From the NCBI GenBank assembly GCA_040221375.1, contig JAVKEP010000103.1, forward strand, positions 15,068 to 79,067: a DNA stretch of 64,000 bases, written 5' to 3'. Source of the stretch: SHAN690 sp040221375. GTDB lineage: Bacteria; Bacteroidota; Bacteroidia; Flavobacteriales_G; Salibacteraceae. The notes below the pieces were generated by a model. The model saw only the letters and a list, made by a program, of their open reading frames with translations. It was not told where the DNA came from and did not search any database. Position 1 is the first letter of the stretch; each line of letters starts with the position of its first letter. Positions 34,862 to 42,990 of this stretch are shown one piece after another. The translations under genes and the position numbers were made by a program.

Positions 34862-36112
34862 ATGAAAAAGAACATCATCATCCTCGGAGCGGGAACCGCT
34901 GGCACTTTGATGAGTAATCATTTAAGGAGAGCGCTCGCAGATGACTGGTCTATCACTATCATTGACCAACGAACTCAACATCACTATCAGCCTGGCTACC
35001 TCTTCGTTCCGTTTGGAGTGTACGAGCCTGAAGAGATTGTCAAACCCATTGAAAAATTCATCCCTAAAGGAGTGGACTTAGTCTTGGGTGAAATAGACAG
35101 AATTTATCCTGATCGCGACAAGGTAGTCATGGGAACAGGCGAGGAGTTTAACTACGACATTCTCATCATCGCGACAGGAACGAACATCGCTCCTGAAGAA
35201 ACGGAAGGAATGATGGGACCGCACTGGCACAAAGACATTTTTGACTTCTATACGCTTGAAGGAGCTGTGGCATTGCGCGACAAACTTCGCGAGTGGGAAG
35301 GTGGTAAGATGGTGATTAACATCGCCGAAATGCCCATTAAATGCCCGGTTGCTCCATTAGAATTAGCATTTCTCGCGGACGCATTCTTTGAAGAACGCGG
35401 AATGCGTGATAAGGTGGAGCTCGTTTTCGCAACGCCGATGAGCGGTGCATTCACCAAACCAAAAGCGACCGAGAAGCTTGATTACTTGCTCAAGGAGAAG
35501 AATATCGAAATCATTCCCGACTTCAACATCATGTCTGTGGATGGGGAAAACAAGACCATTATGGACTACGGCGGAGAAGAAGTGACGTATGACATCTTGG
35601 TCACGGTTCCGACCAACAAGGGCAGTGATTTGATGGAACGATCCGGAATTGGAGATGAGTTGAACTACATACCTACGGACAAGGCCACACTCCAATCCAA
35701 GGTGAAGGAGAATATATTCGCCATTGGAGATGCAACGAATATACCGGCCTCAAAAGCCGGTTCCGTAGCGCATTTCGAAGGTGAGATATTGCTCGAAAAC
35801 GTGCTCCGATTCATCAATGGCAAACCGCTCAAAGAAGAATTTGATGGACACGCGAACTGTTTCATCGAAACGGGTCATGGAAAGGCTTTATTGATCGACT
35901 TCAACTATACACACGAACCGGTCACAGGAACATTCCCCTTTCCAGGTGTTGGTCCACTTAGCCTCCTCAAAGAGAGCCGTATGAACCATATGGGTAAAAT
36001 GGCTTTCAAATGGATCTATTGGAACATGCTCATCACGGGAAGACACCTTCCTTTTATTTCAGCACAAATGACCGAATCTGGAAAAGAATTCGAAGAGGTA
36101 GAAACCAAATAA
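34862..36112 (+). CDS. Sulfide:quinone oxidoreductase-like flavoprotein
   Basis: This 416-residue flavoprotein has an N-terminal FAD-binding loop (IIILGAGTAGTLMSNHL) and a second dinucleotide motif FAIGDATNIPASKAG, as in SQR and FCSD. Two redox cysteines are visible, Cys161 in EMPIKCPVAP and Cys333 in HANCFIE; these match the disulfide/persulfide pair of SQR. The third cysteine of classic type I SQR is absent. A C-terminal amphipathic region (residues 380-410) may touch the membrane. The expected reaction is oxidation of sulfide or a persulfide with quinone reduction. TusE/DsrC-like and DsrE-like genes follow directly, giving strong context for sulfur chemistry. Confidence 0.82.
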   Translation: MKKNIIILGAGTAGTLMSNHLRRALADDWSITIIDQRTQHHYQPGYLFVPFGVYEPEEIVKPIEKFIPKGVDLVLGEIDRIYPDRDKVVMGTGEEFNYDILIIATGTNIAPEETEGMMGPHWHKDIFDFYTLEGAVALRDKLREWEGGKMVINIAEMPIKCPVAPLELAFLADAFFEERGMRDKVELVFATPMSGAFTKPKATEKLDYLLKEKNIEIIPDFNIMSVDGENKTIMDYGGEEVTYDILVTVPTNKGSDLMERSGIGDELNYIPTDKATLQSKVKENIFAIGDATNIPASKAGSVAHFEGEILLENVLRFINGKPLKEEFDGHANCFIETGHGKALLIDFNYTHEPVTGTFPFPGVGPLSLLKESRMNHMGKMAFKWIYWNMLITGRHLPFISAQMTESGKEFEEVETK

Positions 36113-36146
36113 CAACGAACTAGAAACCAAACAAAAACTCAATATC

Positions 36147-36455
36147 ATGGAAAAGACAATGGCAGGAACTGCGGTTCAAGTAAACGATGAAGGATACTTG
36201 AAAGATTTAAATCAATGGACAAAAGAAGTAGGCAATGAAATCGCTATCGAAGAAGGCATTACAATGACGGACGAGCATTGGAAAGTGGTTGATTACCTCC
36301 AAGGTCAGTATAAAAATGAGGTTCCTCTGACCATCCGACGCGTGGGAAAAAGCGGTGTAGTCGACATCAAGGGCTTCTACGCGTTGTTTCCTGGCGGCCC
36401 CTTGAAAAAAGCCAGTAGGATTTCTGGAATTCCGAAGCCTGTAAGCTGTATATAA
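36147..36455 (+). CDS. TusE/DsrC/DsvC-family sulfur carrier protein
   Basis: This 102-residue protein has the full DsrC/TusE fold signature, GYLKDLNQWTKEVGNEIA and EGITMTDEHWKVVDYL, ending in FYALFPGGPLKKASRISG and IPKPVSCI. The penultimate cysteine on the flexible C-terminal arm is present. The second cysteine that true DsrC carries about ten residues earlier is replaced here by Ser, so the protein is of the single-cysteine TusE type. It lies 34 bases after the SQR-like gene. It is likely to receive sulfur as a persulfide, but whether for tRNA thiolation or for a sulfide-oxidation branch cannot be told. The operon favours the second reading. Confidence 0.88.
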   Translation: MEKTMAGTAVQVNDEGYLKDLNQWTKEVGNEIAIEEGITMTDEHWKVVDYLQGQYKNEVPLTIRRVGKSGVVDIKGFYALFPGGPLKKASRISGIPKPVSCI

Positions 36456-36475
36456 ACTAAATAAACCAAGCAATC

Positions 36476-36988
36476 ATGGAAGTACTTCAGCCAGTACAAG
36501 AGCCAACCACCAAGAAAGAAGCCAAGATTAACAAAGTCATGATCATCGTTTCTAAGGCTACACTTGAAAACGTATACGCAAGTTTCATCCTTGCAAATGG
36601 AGCCAGAATGGAAGGGATCGAAGCAGAACTCTTCTTCACGTTCTTCGGATTGGAAGCCATCAACAAAGAAAAATTGAAGCACCTGCACGTTGCAACCGTT
36701 GGGAACCCAGCCATGCACATCCCAACCATGTTGGGCGGCCTTCCAGGCATGGAAGCATTAGCGACGACGATGATGAAAAATGAAATGGAAAAGCTCGACA
36801 TCCCACCGGTAGAAGAGTTCCTTGAGATTCTTGCCGCGTCTGGCGTAAAGATGTGGGCTTGTAAGCTCGCGATGGATATGTTCCACATCGAAAGGGAAGA
36901 TCTCATCGATGATTTAGAGGGAGTGTTGACCGTTGGTGACTTCTATAACAGAGCCCACGGAGAAGGCACCCACCTCATGTTCATATAA
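36476..36988 (+). CDS. DsrE/DsrF/DrsH-like sulfur transfer protein
   Basis: This 170-residue protein matches the DsrE2 group. It opens KVMIIVSKATLENVYASFIL, keeps the AELFFTFFGLEAI strand, and carries the conserved cysteine in VKMWACKLAMDMF near residue 126. The middle methionine-rich stretch (residues 80-105) is typical of the subgroup and may be a membrane-touching helix. Such proteins hand persulfide sulfur between rhodanese, TusA and DsrC-like partners. It is the third gene of the operon, 20 bases after the TusE-like gene, and is followed by a strong terminator. Confidence 0.87.
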   Translation: MEVLQPVQEPTTKKEAKINKVMIIVSKATLENVYASFILANGARMEGIEAELFFTFFGLEAINKEKLKHLHVATVGNPAMHIPTMLGGLPGMEALATTMMKNEMEKLDIPPVEEFLEILAASGVKMWACKLAMDMFHIEREDLIDDLEGVLTVGDFYNRAHGEGTHLMFI

Positions 36989-37012
36989 ACAATTAAGTAT
37001 CAGTAATAGTAG

Positions 37013-37046
37013 ACGACTTGTAGAACAATCTACAGGTCGTTTTATT
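37013..37046. terminator. Terminator of the sulfur operon
   Basis: A stem of 11-12 bp (ACGACTTGTAGA with TCTACAGGTCGT, one G.T pair) closes an ACAA loop and is followed by TTTATTATT. It ends the plus-strand operon and lies next to the stop of the converging GT2 gene. Confidence 0.85.
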
Positions 37047-37047
37047 A

Positions 37048-38007
37048 TTAAACCCGCTTGGTTTCGAGGTAGCTGTTTCGATCTGGGGAAGACCTTGAAA
37101 GCAATTCGCCTAAGAATCCCGCTACAAACAACTGGACACCGACAATCATCGTGGTTAAAGCAAGGTAAAACCAAGGTCTATCCGTGATGAGAGGAGCTTT
37201 GATTTTCATGTTCAAATAATAGAGCTTTTCCGCGCCAAGATAGAGCGTAAGAAAAAATCCGATGACAAACATCAACGTGCCTATCAGGCCGAATAGGTGC
37301 ATCGGCTTCTTGCCAAATCGACCCATGAACATGATGCTGAGCAAATCCAGGGGGCCGTTGATGAAACGAATGAGGCCAAACTTGGTTGTACCATACTTCC
37401 GCTCCTGATGCTGCACTACTTTCTCGCCAATTTTATTGTATCCGGCCCATTTAGCGATGACAGGGATGTATCGGTGCATTTCACCGTAGACCTCGATCGA
37501 TTTGATAACATCGCTTTTGTAAGCTTTGAGACCACAATTAAAATCGTGTAGTTCTATTCCGCTCATCTGGCGCGTCGCCCAATTATACAGCTTGGTGGGA
37601 ATCGTTTTGGTGATGGGGTCAAACCGCTTCTTTTTCCATCCCGAAACCAAGTCATACCCTTCTTCGGTAATCATTCGGTAGAGTTCCGGAATTTCTTCCG
37701 GACTGTCTTGAAGGTCAGCATCCATGGTTACCACCACCTGTCCACCTGCCGCTTCGAACCCGACGTTCAACGCAGCTGATTTGCCGTAGTTCCGCTTGAA
37801 CTTAATTCCTCGAACGCCAGAGTCAAGTTTGGCTAGCCGTTCGATTACTTCCCAAGAACCATCTCTGCTCCCATCGTCGATGAACCAGATTTCATAGGCA
37901 TATTGATGCGCCAACATCACCCGTTTGATCCAATCGTGCAGTTCTGGAAGCGACTCTTCTTCATTCAAGAGCGGGATAACAATGGATAGATGGGGTTGCT
38001 TAGTCAT
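37048..38007 (-). CDS. GT2 polyprenyl-phosphate glycosyltransferase (GtrB/DPM1-like)
   Basis: This 319-residue protein starts LSIVIPLLNEEESLPELHDW, with FIDDGSRDGSWEV and VVTMDADLQDSPEEIP, the DxD motif of GT2 enzymes that load sugar onto undecaprenyl phosphate. Two hydrophobic spans near residues 235-260 and 280-305 anchor it, as in GtrB. The ATG at 38007 overlaps the DUF4199 stop by eight bases; a TTG at 38016 is a less likely start. This GT2-DUF4199 gene pair recurs in Flavobacteriales. It probably supplies lipid-linked sugar for GT-C enzymes such as the one at 32170 (inference). Confidence 0.9.
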   Translation of the reverse strand: MTKQPHLSIVIPLLNEEESLPELHDWIKRVMLAHQYAYEIWFIDDGSRDGSWEVIERLAKLDSGVRGIKFKRNYGKSAALNVGFEAAGGQVVVTMDADLQDSPEEIPELYRMITEEGYDLVSGWKKKRFDPITKTIPTKLYNWATRQMSGIELHDFNCGLKAYKSDVIKSIEVYGEMHRYIPVIAKWAGYNKIGEKVVQHQERKYGTTKFGLIRFINGPLDLLSIMFMGRFGKKPMHLFGLIGTLMFVIGFFLTLYLGAEKLYYLNMKIKAPLITDRPWFYLALTTMIVGVQLFVAGFLGELLSRSSPDRNSYLETKRV

Positions 38008-38587
38008 TGTCAGCAAATGTCGGAGGTTTTTGCTTTAGTACTGCCGCAACGATCAAGGCGATGATAAAGCCCGAAGAAGTTTTCTTCCAAAAGTCCATCA
38101 AAGCAAAGGAACCCAAGTCCCTTTGTTCAATCAACTCCATTTGTTCATCCAGGTTTACAAATACCGACTCCCCCGCTTCCTTGGTTAATTCTAAGACCCG
38201 CAAGTCATGGGTATTTGCAAAGTCCACGAAGCTTCCATCGACCAAGCTGCCAAACAGGAAAATGAGCATGGCGGTCAAGGAAGCGTAAATGAAGGTAAAC
38301 ATAACTCCCACTTGAAACGCTCGTCCAAAAGTGATGAATCCCTCTCCTTCTTCGATCTTGAATTGCTTTATGTACCGAAACATGAAGATCGAAGGGATCA
38401 CTACCCCAAAGGCTCGAACGGCGCTAAAGGGATGAATGCGAATGGTCATGGCTTCTCTCAAAAACTCCTCGCTAAAGTCTACCATCACAAATTCGGCTCC
38501 CATTGCGAAATACAAAACAAGAAACCAGAGAAACGCGAACAATCCAGCCAGACTCCCCCCGTTTAAAATGCCTAAATATCGATTCAT
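38000..38587 (-). CDS. DUF4199 membrane protein
   Basis: This 195-residue membrane protein has four hydrophobic spans (about residues 10-33, 62-78, 95-120 and 168-187) and a hydrophilic loop with EQMELIEQRDLG between the last two. That is the DUF4199 pattern. The ATG at 38587 is preferred over an upstream TTG. It overlaps the GT2 gene by eight bases, a partnership usual for the family, which suggests a role with lipid-linked sugar, although no function is established. Confidence 0.85.
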   Translation of the reverse strand: MNRYLGILNGGSLAGLFAFLWFLVLYFAMGAEFVMVDFSEEFLREAMTIRIHPFSAVRAFGVVIPSIFMFRYIKQFKIEEGEGFITFGRAFQVGVMFTFIYASLTAMLIFLFGSLVDGSFVDFANTHDLRVLELTKEAGESVFVNLDEQMELIEQRDLGSFALMDFWKKTSSGFIIALIVAAVLKQKPPTFADND

Positions 38588-38640
38588 ACTGCTGCTGCTC
38601 AAAAGGATGACAAATGTAATATTCAGCTGGCGAAGGTCGC

Positions 38641-38670
38641 TTGTAAAACAGACAACGAATTGTACCTTCG
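38641..38670 (+). promoter_or_regulatory. Promoter of the SRP RNA gene
   Basis: TTG at 38641-38643 and TACCTTCG at 38663-38670 are 19 bases apart. The -7 box differs from TAnnTTTG at one base. The predicted start, around 38677, coincides with the 5' end of the SRP RNA stem. Confidence 0.65.
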
Positions 38671-38677
38671 CACCCTT

Positions 38678-38779
38678 AAGGGCAAGTCTTACACGACCAG
38701 CTCCTGGTGAACTCCCCCAGGTCAGGAATGAAGCAAGGGTAACCGGTCGTAGCGGTGCGATGTAAGTAGCTTGCCCTTA
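38678..38779 (+). ncRNA. ffs: Signal recognition particle RNA, small bacterial type
   Basis: The roughly 100-base segment has the conserved SRP domain IV: CCCAGGTCAGGAATGAAGCA followed by AGGGTAACCGGTCGTAGC, with the AGGTCAGG and GAAGCA strands of the Ffh-binding loop. The ends pair (AAGGGCAAG with CTTGCCCTT), closing a long hairpin as in 4.5S RNA. An inner stem ACGACC...GGTCGT is also present. The RNA binds Ffh and directs membrane proteins to the translocon. A good promoter precedes it. Exact ends are estimated from the closing stem. Confidence 0.93.
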
Positions 38780-38873
38780 TTTATGTCCAATCGTCTGGGT
38801 CTGTGCACGAAAGTGTTGAAAAGAAGCACCTTCAGCTCACGAAACCAGCTCAAGGGCTTTCTACCTTCGGTAG

Positions 38874-41261
38874 ATGTTACCGGCCAAGCACCTCTCCATA
38901 GCTATCTTTTTCTTTTTAAGTCACTTAGCTGTAGGTCAGCTGGTCTTTAATAAGACCGAACACGACTTTGGGATCATCTCCAAAGCCGCATCTCAATTTG
39001 AGCAGGACTTCATTTTCCGAAATACGGGTGATCAATCGGCCAATATCCTTTCCGTTCGTTCTGTGCACCCTTCCCTCAAATTCATCTATACGCGTTCTGA
39101 AGTATTAGGGGGTGAATACGGTTTTGTGAAAGTCAAAATCTACCCGGACTCCCTCGACGGCCTTTTCCATGACGAGGTCTACATTACCATGAAGTATGGA
39201 AAAGAAGTCAAGAGCGAGGTGCTCTACCTCCGCGCTCAAATCGATCCCTCAGGAAAGTCTTCGGACGACAGACAATTTGAAGATGGCGCCATCAGTACTT
39301 CGGTAGAAGTTTCGCCGAGCGATATTGAAACCATGGAAGGCTTCATGGGCGGTGATCGTCTCAGCCAAGCGGAATCAGAAATATCTTATCTGAAAAAACA
39401 GGTTGAGATGAAGAGCGATCTGATCGCCAAGTTGAGTGGCGATCTTTTCAAGAAACAAACGCAGGAGAAAGAAAATTTCAAACGGCTCGCTTCCTTGGAA
39501 CAGACCTTAAAAGACAACGCTGCACAAGGCAACAGCGAAGCACTTACGCAGCTGCAAGAACTCACAGAACGACTGGTCGCGATGCGCTCTTCAGATAGCC
39601 TGCTCAGAAGTGAAATCACCGTTCAGGAAGCTGAGTATGCTCAATTGAAGGCCGAAGCGGACTCGGCTCGTGCCTATGCTCAAAATTTAAGCCAGCAGCT
39701 GCAAGAGCGATTCGAGAGCGAAGCCAAAGCCATGGAAAAAGCAAACCAACTCGCTATGGACTTGAAAGCGAAAGAGGCCACAGAAAAGCAGCAGCAAGCC
39801 AAAATTGATTCGCTCAACAACGTCTTGGCGCTCTCTGGAGACGACGCAGCCATTTCGAAAGAGATCGAGCGGATGAAATCGGAATTGTCGTTGCGCCGGA
39901 AGGAGCAACAACTGCAAGAGGAGCATGCAGCTCAACAACGCGCTCGCATCGACGCCTTGAAAGAGGAAAACGACTACTTTAAGCAGAGCACGGATAGCCT
40001 AAAGGCTTACGTAGAAAGCAGTACTGACGAAAACGCACGCCTCCAGGCAAGGCTGGATGCTAGTAACCGAAGGATCGGTAATTACGAATCGATCATCGAT
40101 AGCCTCCGAATGCAAACCGCAAATGTAGAAGGGGCGGAGCAATCTTCGGTTGATGAGCTCCAACGTTTGCGGCAAGAATTAGCTTCCGTTGAAGCTCAAG
40201 ACAGAAAGCTCAAGCTCCAGATCTCATCGAAAGAACAAGAATTAAGCACCCTTCAAGAAGAGCGAGATGTAGCGAAGAAGAACATGGAAGCCCTTGAACG
40301 CGCAACCACAAAGCAGCAAGAACATGCGCAAAACCTCCTTTTACGGATCAACAGCCTATCGAGCAAGGAAAGCAAAGCCCAGTTAGAGATCAATTCGCTG
40401 CGAACGCAACTGAAGCAAAGTGAATACCGTGAGGACAGTACGCGTCAATCTGTGAATGACCTGGTCGCCAAAATCAGCTCCGGCGAAGCATCGATACAAG
40501 CGCTTTCGGATGAAATCAACGACAAAGAAGTTGAATTGCTCACAATGCGCGAAGACAAGCGAAAAACAGAGCGTCTCTTACTCGACGCACAGCAGCGACT
40601 GAATGCGGACGATGCGCTCATCGATTCCTTGACACTAGCGCTCTCGGCAAAGAGTGAAGGAACATCCATGCTTCAAAACGACATTGTAACACTACAAAAA
40701 CAAGTGATCGCGTCGAAGAATCGAGAAGAAGATTCCAAAGATCGAGCGAATGAATTGGAAGCTCGCTTGCAAAACGCACACCTGAGCAACGACCTCACAT
40801 TTCAAGAATTAAAAGGAGACGTCAATGCCATGCGAAGGGAACGCGATGAATACAAGGAAAAATACAAGACCAGTCAAAAAGACATCGAGCGATTGAAAGA
40901 CGAACTCCTCGAAAGTAAGCGCAATGAAGAGAGTGCGATTGCCTTTGCAAATGAGCTTCAAGTTGGCAATAAAACCCGCCCGAGCAAAGGGCTTAGCGCA
41001 CATAGGGTTTCGTATAGCGTACATGTAATGACCAGCGATCAAGCCGTGAATATGGCGATCGTTTTCAGGGGTGAAAACGCCCGTGAATACATCGAAGGCG
41101 GTCGCTACCGATATGCAATCGGAGATCACGCCACCCTCAAAGAGGCCATCCAACAAAAGGAAGTACTCAAGGCAAAAGGATATGACCTTGCCTTCATCGT
41201 CGCATTCAAAGAAGGCCAGCGGATTTCTCTGAAAGAAGCCATGGAAACTGCACAGCGCTGA
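38874..41261 (+). CDS. Exported DUF1573/long coiled-coil/SPOR-like protein
   Basis: This 795-residue protein has a signal peptide (KHLSIAIFFFLSHLAVG), then a DUF1573-type immunoglobulin-like domain (about 22-125) with FNKTEHDFGIISKAAS and FIFRNTGDQSANILSV. Residues 170-700 are an almost unbroken coiled coil rich in Glu, Gln, Lys, Ala and Ser. The last 95 residues form a compact SPOR-like domain: VSYSVHVMTSDQAV, then ATLKEAIQQKEVLKAKGYD, then FIVAFKEGQRISLKEAMETA. The plan suggests an envelope rod linking the outer membrane side to peptidoglycan (inference). A TACCTTCG box at 38862-38869 sits five bases before the ATG, implying a very short leader. Confidence 0.82.
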   Translation: MLPAKHLSIAIFFFLSHLAVGQLVFNKTEHDFGIISKAASQFEQDFIFRNTGDQSANILSVRSVHPSLKFIYTRSEVLGGEYGFVKVKIYPDSLDGLFHDEVYITMKYGKEVKSEVLYLRAQIDPSGKSSDDRQFEDGAISTSVEVSPSDIETMEGFMGGDRLSQAESEISYLKKQVEMKSDLIAKLSGDLFKKQTQEKENFKRLASLEQTLKDNAAQGNSEALTQLQELTERLVAMRSSDSLLRSEITVQEAEYAQLKAEADSARAYAQNLSQQLQERFESEAKAMEKANQLAMDLKAKEATEKQQQAKIDSLNNVLALSGDDAAISKEIERMKSELSLRRKEQQLQEEHAAQQRARIDALKEENDYFKQSTDSLKAYVESSTDENARLQARLDASNRRIGNYESIIDSLRMQTANVEGAEQSSVDELQRLRQELASVEAQDRKLKLQISSKEQELSTLQEERDVAKKNMEALERATTKQQEHAQNLLLRINSLSSKESKAQLEINSLRTQLKQSEYREDSTRQSVNDLVAKISSGEASIQALSDEINDKEVELLTMREDKRKTERLLLDAQQRLNADDALIDSLTLALSAKSEGTSMLQNDIVTLQKQVIASKNREEDSKDRANELEARLQNAHLSNDLTFQELKGDVNAMRRERDEYKEKYKTSQKDIERLKDELLESKRNEESAIAFANELQVGNKTRPSKGLSAHRVSYSVHVMTSDQAVNMAIVFRGENAREYIEGGRYRYAIGDHATLKEAIQQKEVLKAKGYDLAFIVAFKEGQRISLKEAMETAQR

Positions 41262-41315
41262 AAGAGACGAGCAATCAGCAGAGCACCGTTACATTTGTGG
41301 AAAGATTAAAACCGT

Positions 41316-42293
41316 ATGGAATACAGGAGACTGGGAAAATCAGGAGTGCAAGTAAGCGCCCTATCATTTGGTTCATGGGTTACGTTTGGCAATCAGGTTG
41401 AGAGCGACATAGCGCGCACCTGTATGCATCATGCCTACGACAACGGCATCAATTTTTTCGACAACGCAGAAGTATATGCCCAAGGGAAGTCAGAGGAAGT
41501 GATGGGCAAAATCATCGACGAGGCAGGGTGGTCCCGCGATAGCTTTTTAGTTTCATCGAAGGTATTTTGGGGCGGCGAGAAACCGAACCAAACCGGGTTG
41601 AGCAGAAAGCACGTGACAGAAGCTTGTCACGCTGCCCTGAAGCGGCTTCGCGTTGACTACCTCGACCTCTATTTCTGCCATCGCCCGGATAAGAATACAC
41701 CCATGGAAGAGACCGTTTGGGCTATGCACAATCTCATTCAACAGGGCAAAGTGCTCTATTGGGGAACGAGCGAATGGAGCGCCCAAGAAGTACAAGAAGC
41801 CATGATGGTTGCACGCGAAAACCACCTGATCGGCCCCACCATGGAACAGCCACAATACAACATGTTTGTGAGGAAAAAAGTTGAGGTTGAATTTTTCAAG
41901 CTGTTTCGTGACTACGGATACGGGACAACGATCTGGTCGCCTCTGGCCAGCGGAATTCTAACGGGTAAATACAACAACGGCATTCCCAAAGGATCTCGAT
42001 TGACAAGGGATGAACTCTCGTGGCTCCGAGAAAAAATGTTGAACGATGAAAGCATCGCCAAGGTGGTTCAATTGAATGATCTCGCTAAGGAAATTGGCAC
42101 CACTCCTGCCAACCTTGCAATTGCTTGGTGCTTGAAAAACCCATATGTGAGTACGGTAATCACAGGGGCCACAAAACTCTAGCAACTGAAACAGAACTTG
42201 GCTTCATTGGATGCAGTTGAGAAGTTGACTGACGACGTTATGGAGCGGGTCGAAGACATCCTCGACAACAAACCAAACATGCCAGCATATTGA
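41316..42293 (+). pseudogene. Aldo/keto reductase (Kv-beta/YghZ-like) interrupted by an in-frame TAG
   Basis: Residues 1-288 are a typical aldo/keto reductase, opening MEYRRLGKSGVQVSALSFGS. The tetrad is visible as Asp49, Tyr54 (NFFDNAEVYAQG), Lys82 and His122 (LYFCHRPD). Codon 289 is TAG (42180-42182) inside GATKL-stop-QLKQNLASL. The same frame continues for 36 codons to TGA at 42291-42293 with normal family sequence. In relatives this position is usually Glu or Gln in the G-A-S-x-x-E/Q-Q-x-x-x-N segment, whose side chains hold the NADPH adenine. A GAG-to-TAG or CAG-to-TAG change explains the break. A truncated product would lose part of the cofactor site. A TACATTTG box lies at 41290-41297. 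Confidence 0.85.
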
Positions 42294-42300
42294 GCGATCG

Positions 42301-42990
42301 ATGAACGTAAAATCGAGAACCGATGACACCTACGGTTTTCCGCCGGTGGACCAAGCGGACGATCAAGGCTTTTTGGCCTACGGAGGAGATTTGTCACCTG
42401 AACGATTGATCAGCGCGTACGAATCTGGGATTTTTCCTTGGTATGAGGAGGAACAGCCCATCTTGTGGTGGAGTCCACCCAAGCGGATGGTTCTGTATCC
42501 CGATCAGATGCGGATAAGCAAGTCACTGAAACAAGTACTCCGTTCCGGACGGTTCGAAGTGAGCATCGACACAGCGTTCAGCCAAGTCGTTGAGGCCTGT
42601 GCCAATATCCAGCGGCCAGGACAACACGGCACTTGGATTACCGATGAAATGAAGGACGCATACAATCATTTACACGCCCTCGGTTTTGCGCACAGCTTTG
42701 AATGCTTTCGAGGTCAGGTGCTGGTAGGCGGACTCTACGGGCTGTCTCTCGGGAATGCATTTTTCGGAGAATCGATGTTCAGCGCAGAAGACAACGCGAG
42801 CAAAATTGCATTTCACGGCTTGGTTGAATTTGCAAAACGAAACGATTTCGATTTCATCGATTGTCAATTGTACACCGAGCATTTGGCTTCACTTGGAGCC
42901 ATTGAAGTTCCAAGGGAGCGTTTCCAATCCATCTTGAAAGTCGCGTTAGCCAACGATGACAGAATCGGCAAATGGACGGAACATGCCTGA
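42301..42990 (+). CDS. aat: Leucyl/phenylalanyl-tRNA-protein transferase
   Basis: This 229-residue enzyme has the family opening GFPPVDQADDQGFLAYGGDL, then SGIFPWYEEEQPILWWSPP. Further on come GTWITDEMKDAYNHLHALG, AHSFECFRG and GGLYGLSLGNAFFGESMFS, all core motifs. It adds Leu or Phe to N-terminal Arg or Lys of proteins, marking them for ClpAP through ClpS. The length is normal. It starts seven bases after the aldo/keto reductase terminal stop and overlaps the next gene, so the three plus ferredoxin form one plus-strand unit. Confidence 0.96.
   Translation: MNVKSRTDDTYGFPPVDQADDQGFLAYGGDLSPERLISAYESGIFPWYEEEQPILWWSPPKRMVLYPDQMRISKSLKQVLRSGRFEVSIDTAFSQVVEACANIQRPGQHGTWITDEMKDAYNHLHALGFAHSFECFRGQVLVGGLYGLSLGNAFFGESMFSAEDNASKIAFHGLVEFAKRNDFDFIDCQLYTEHLASLGAIEVPRERFQSILKVALANDDRIGKWTEHA

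Noticed and set aside
39400..40900. Repeat array or CRISPR-like periodicity
   Set aside because: The apparent repetition comes from heptad amino acid patterns of a coiled coil; there are no identical DNA repeats with spacers.
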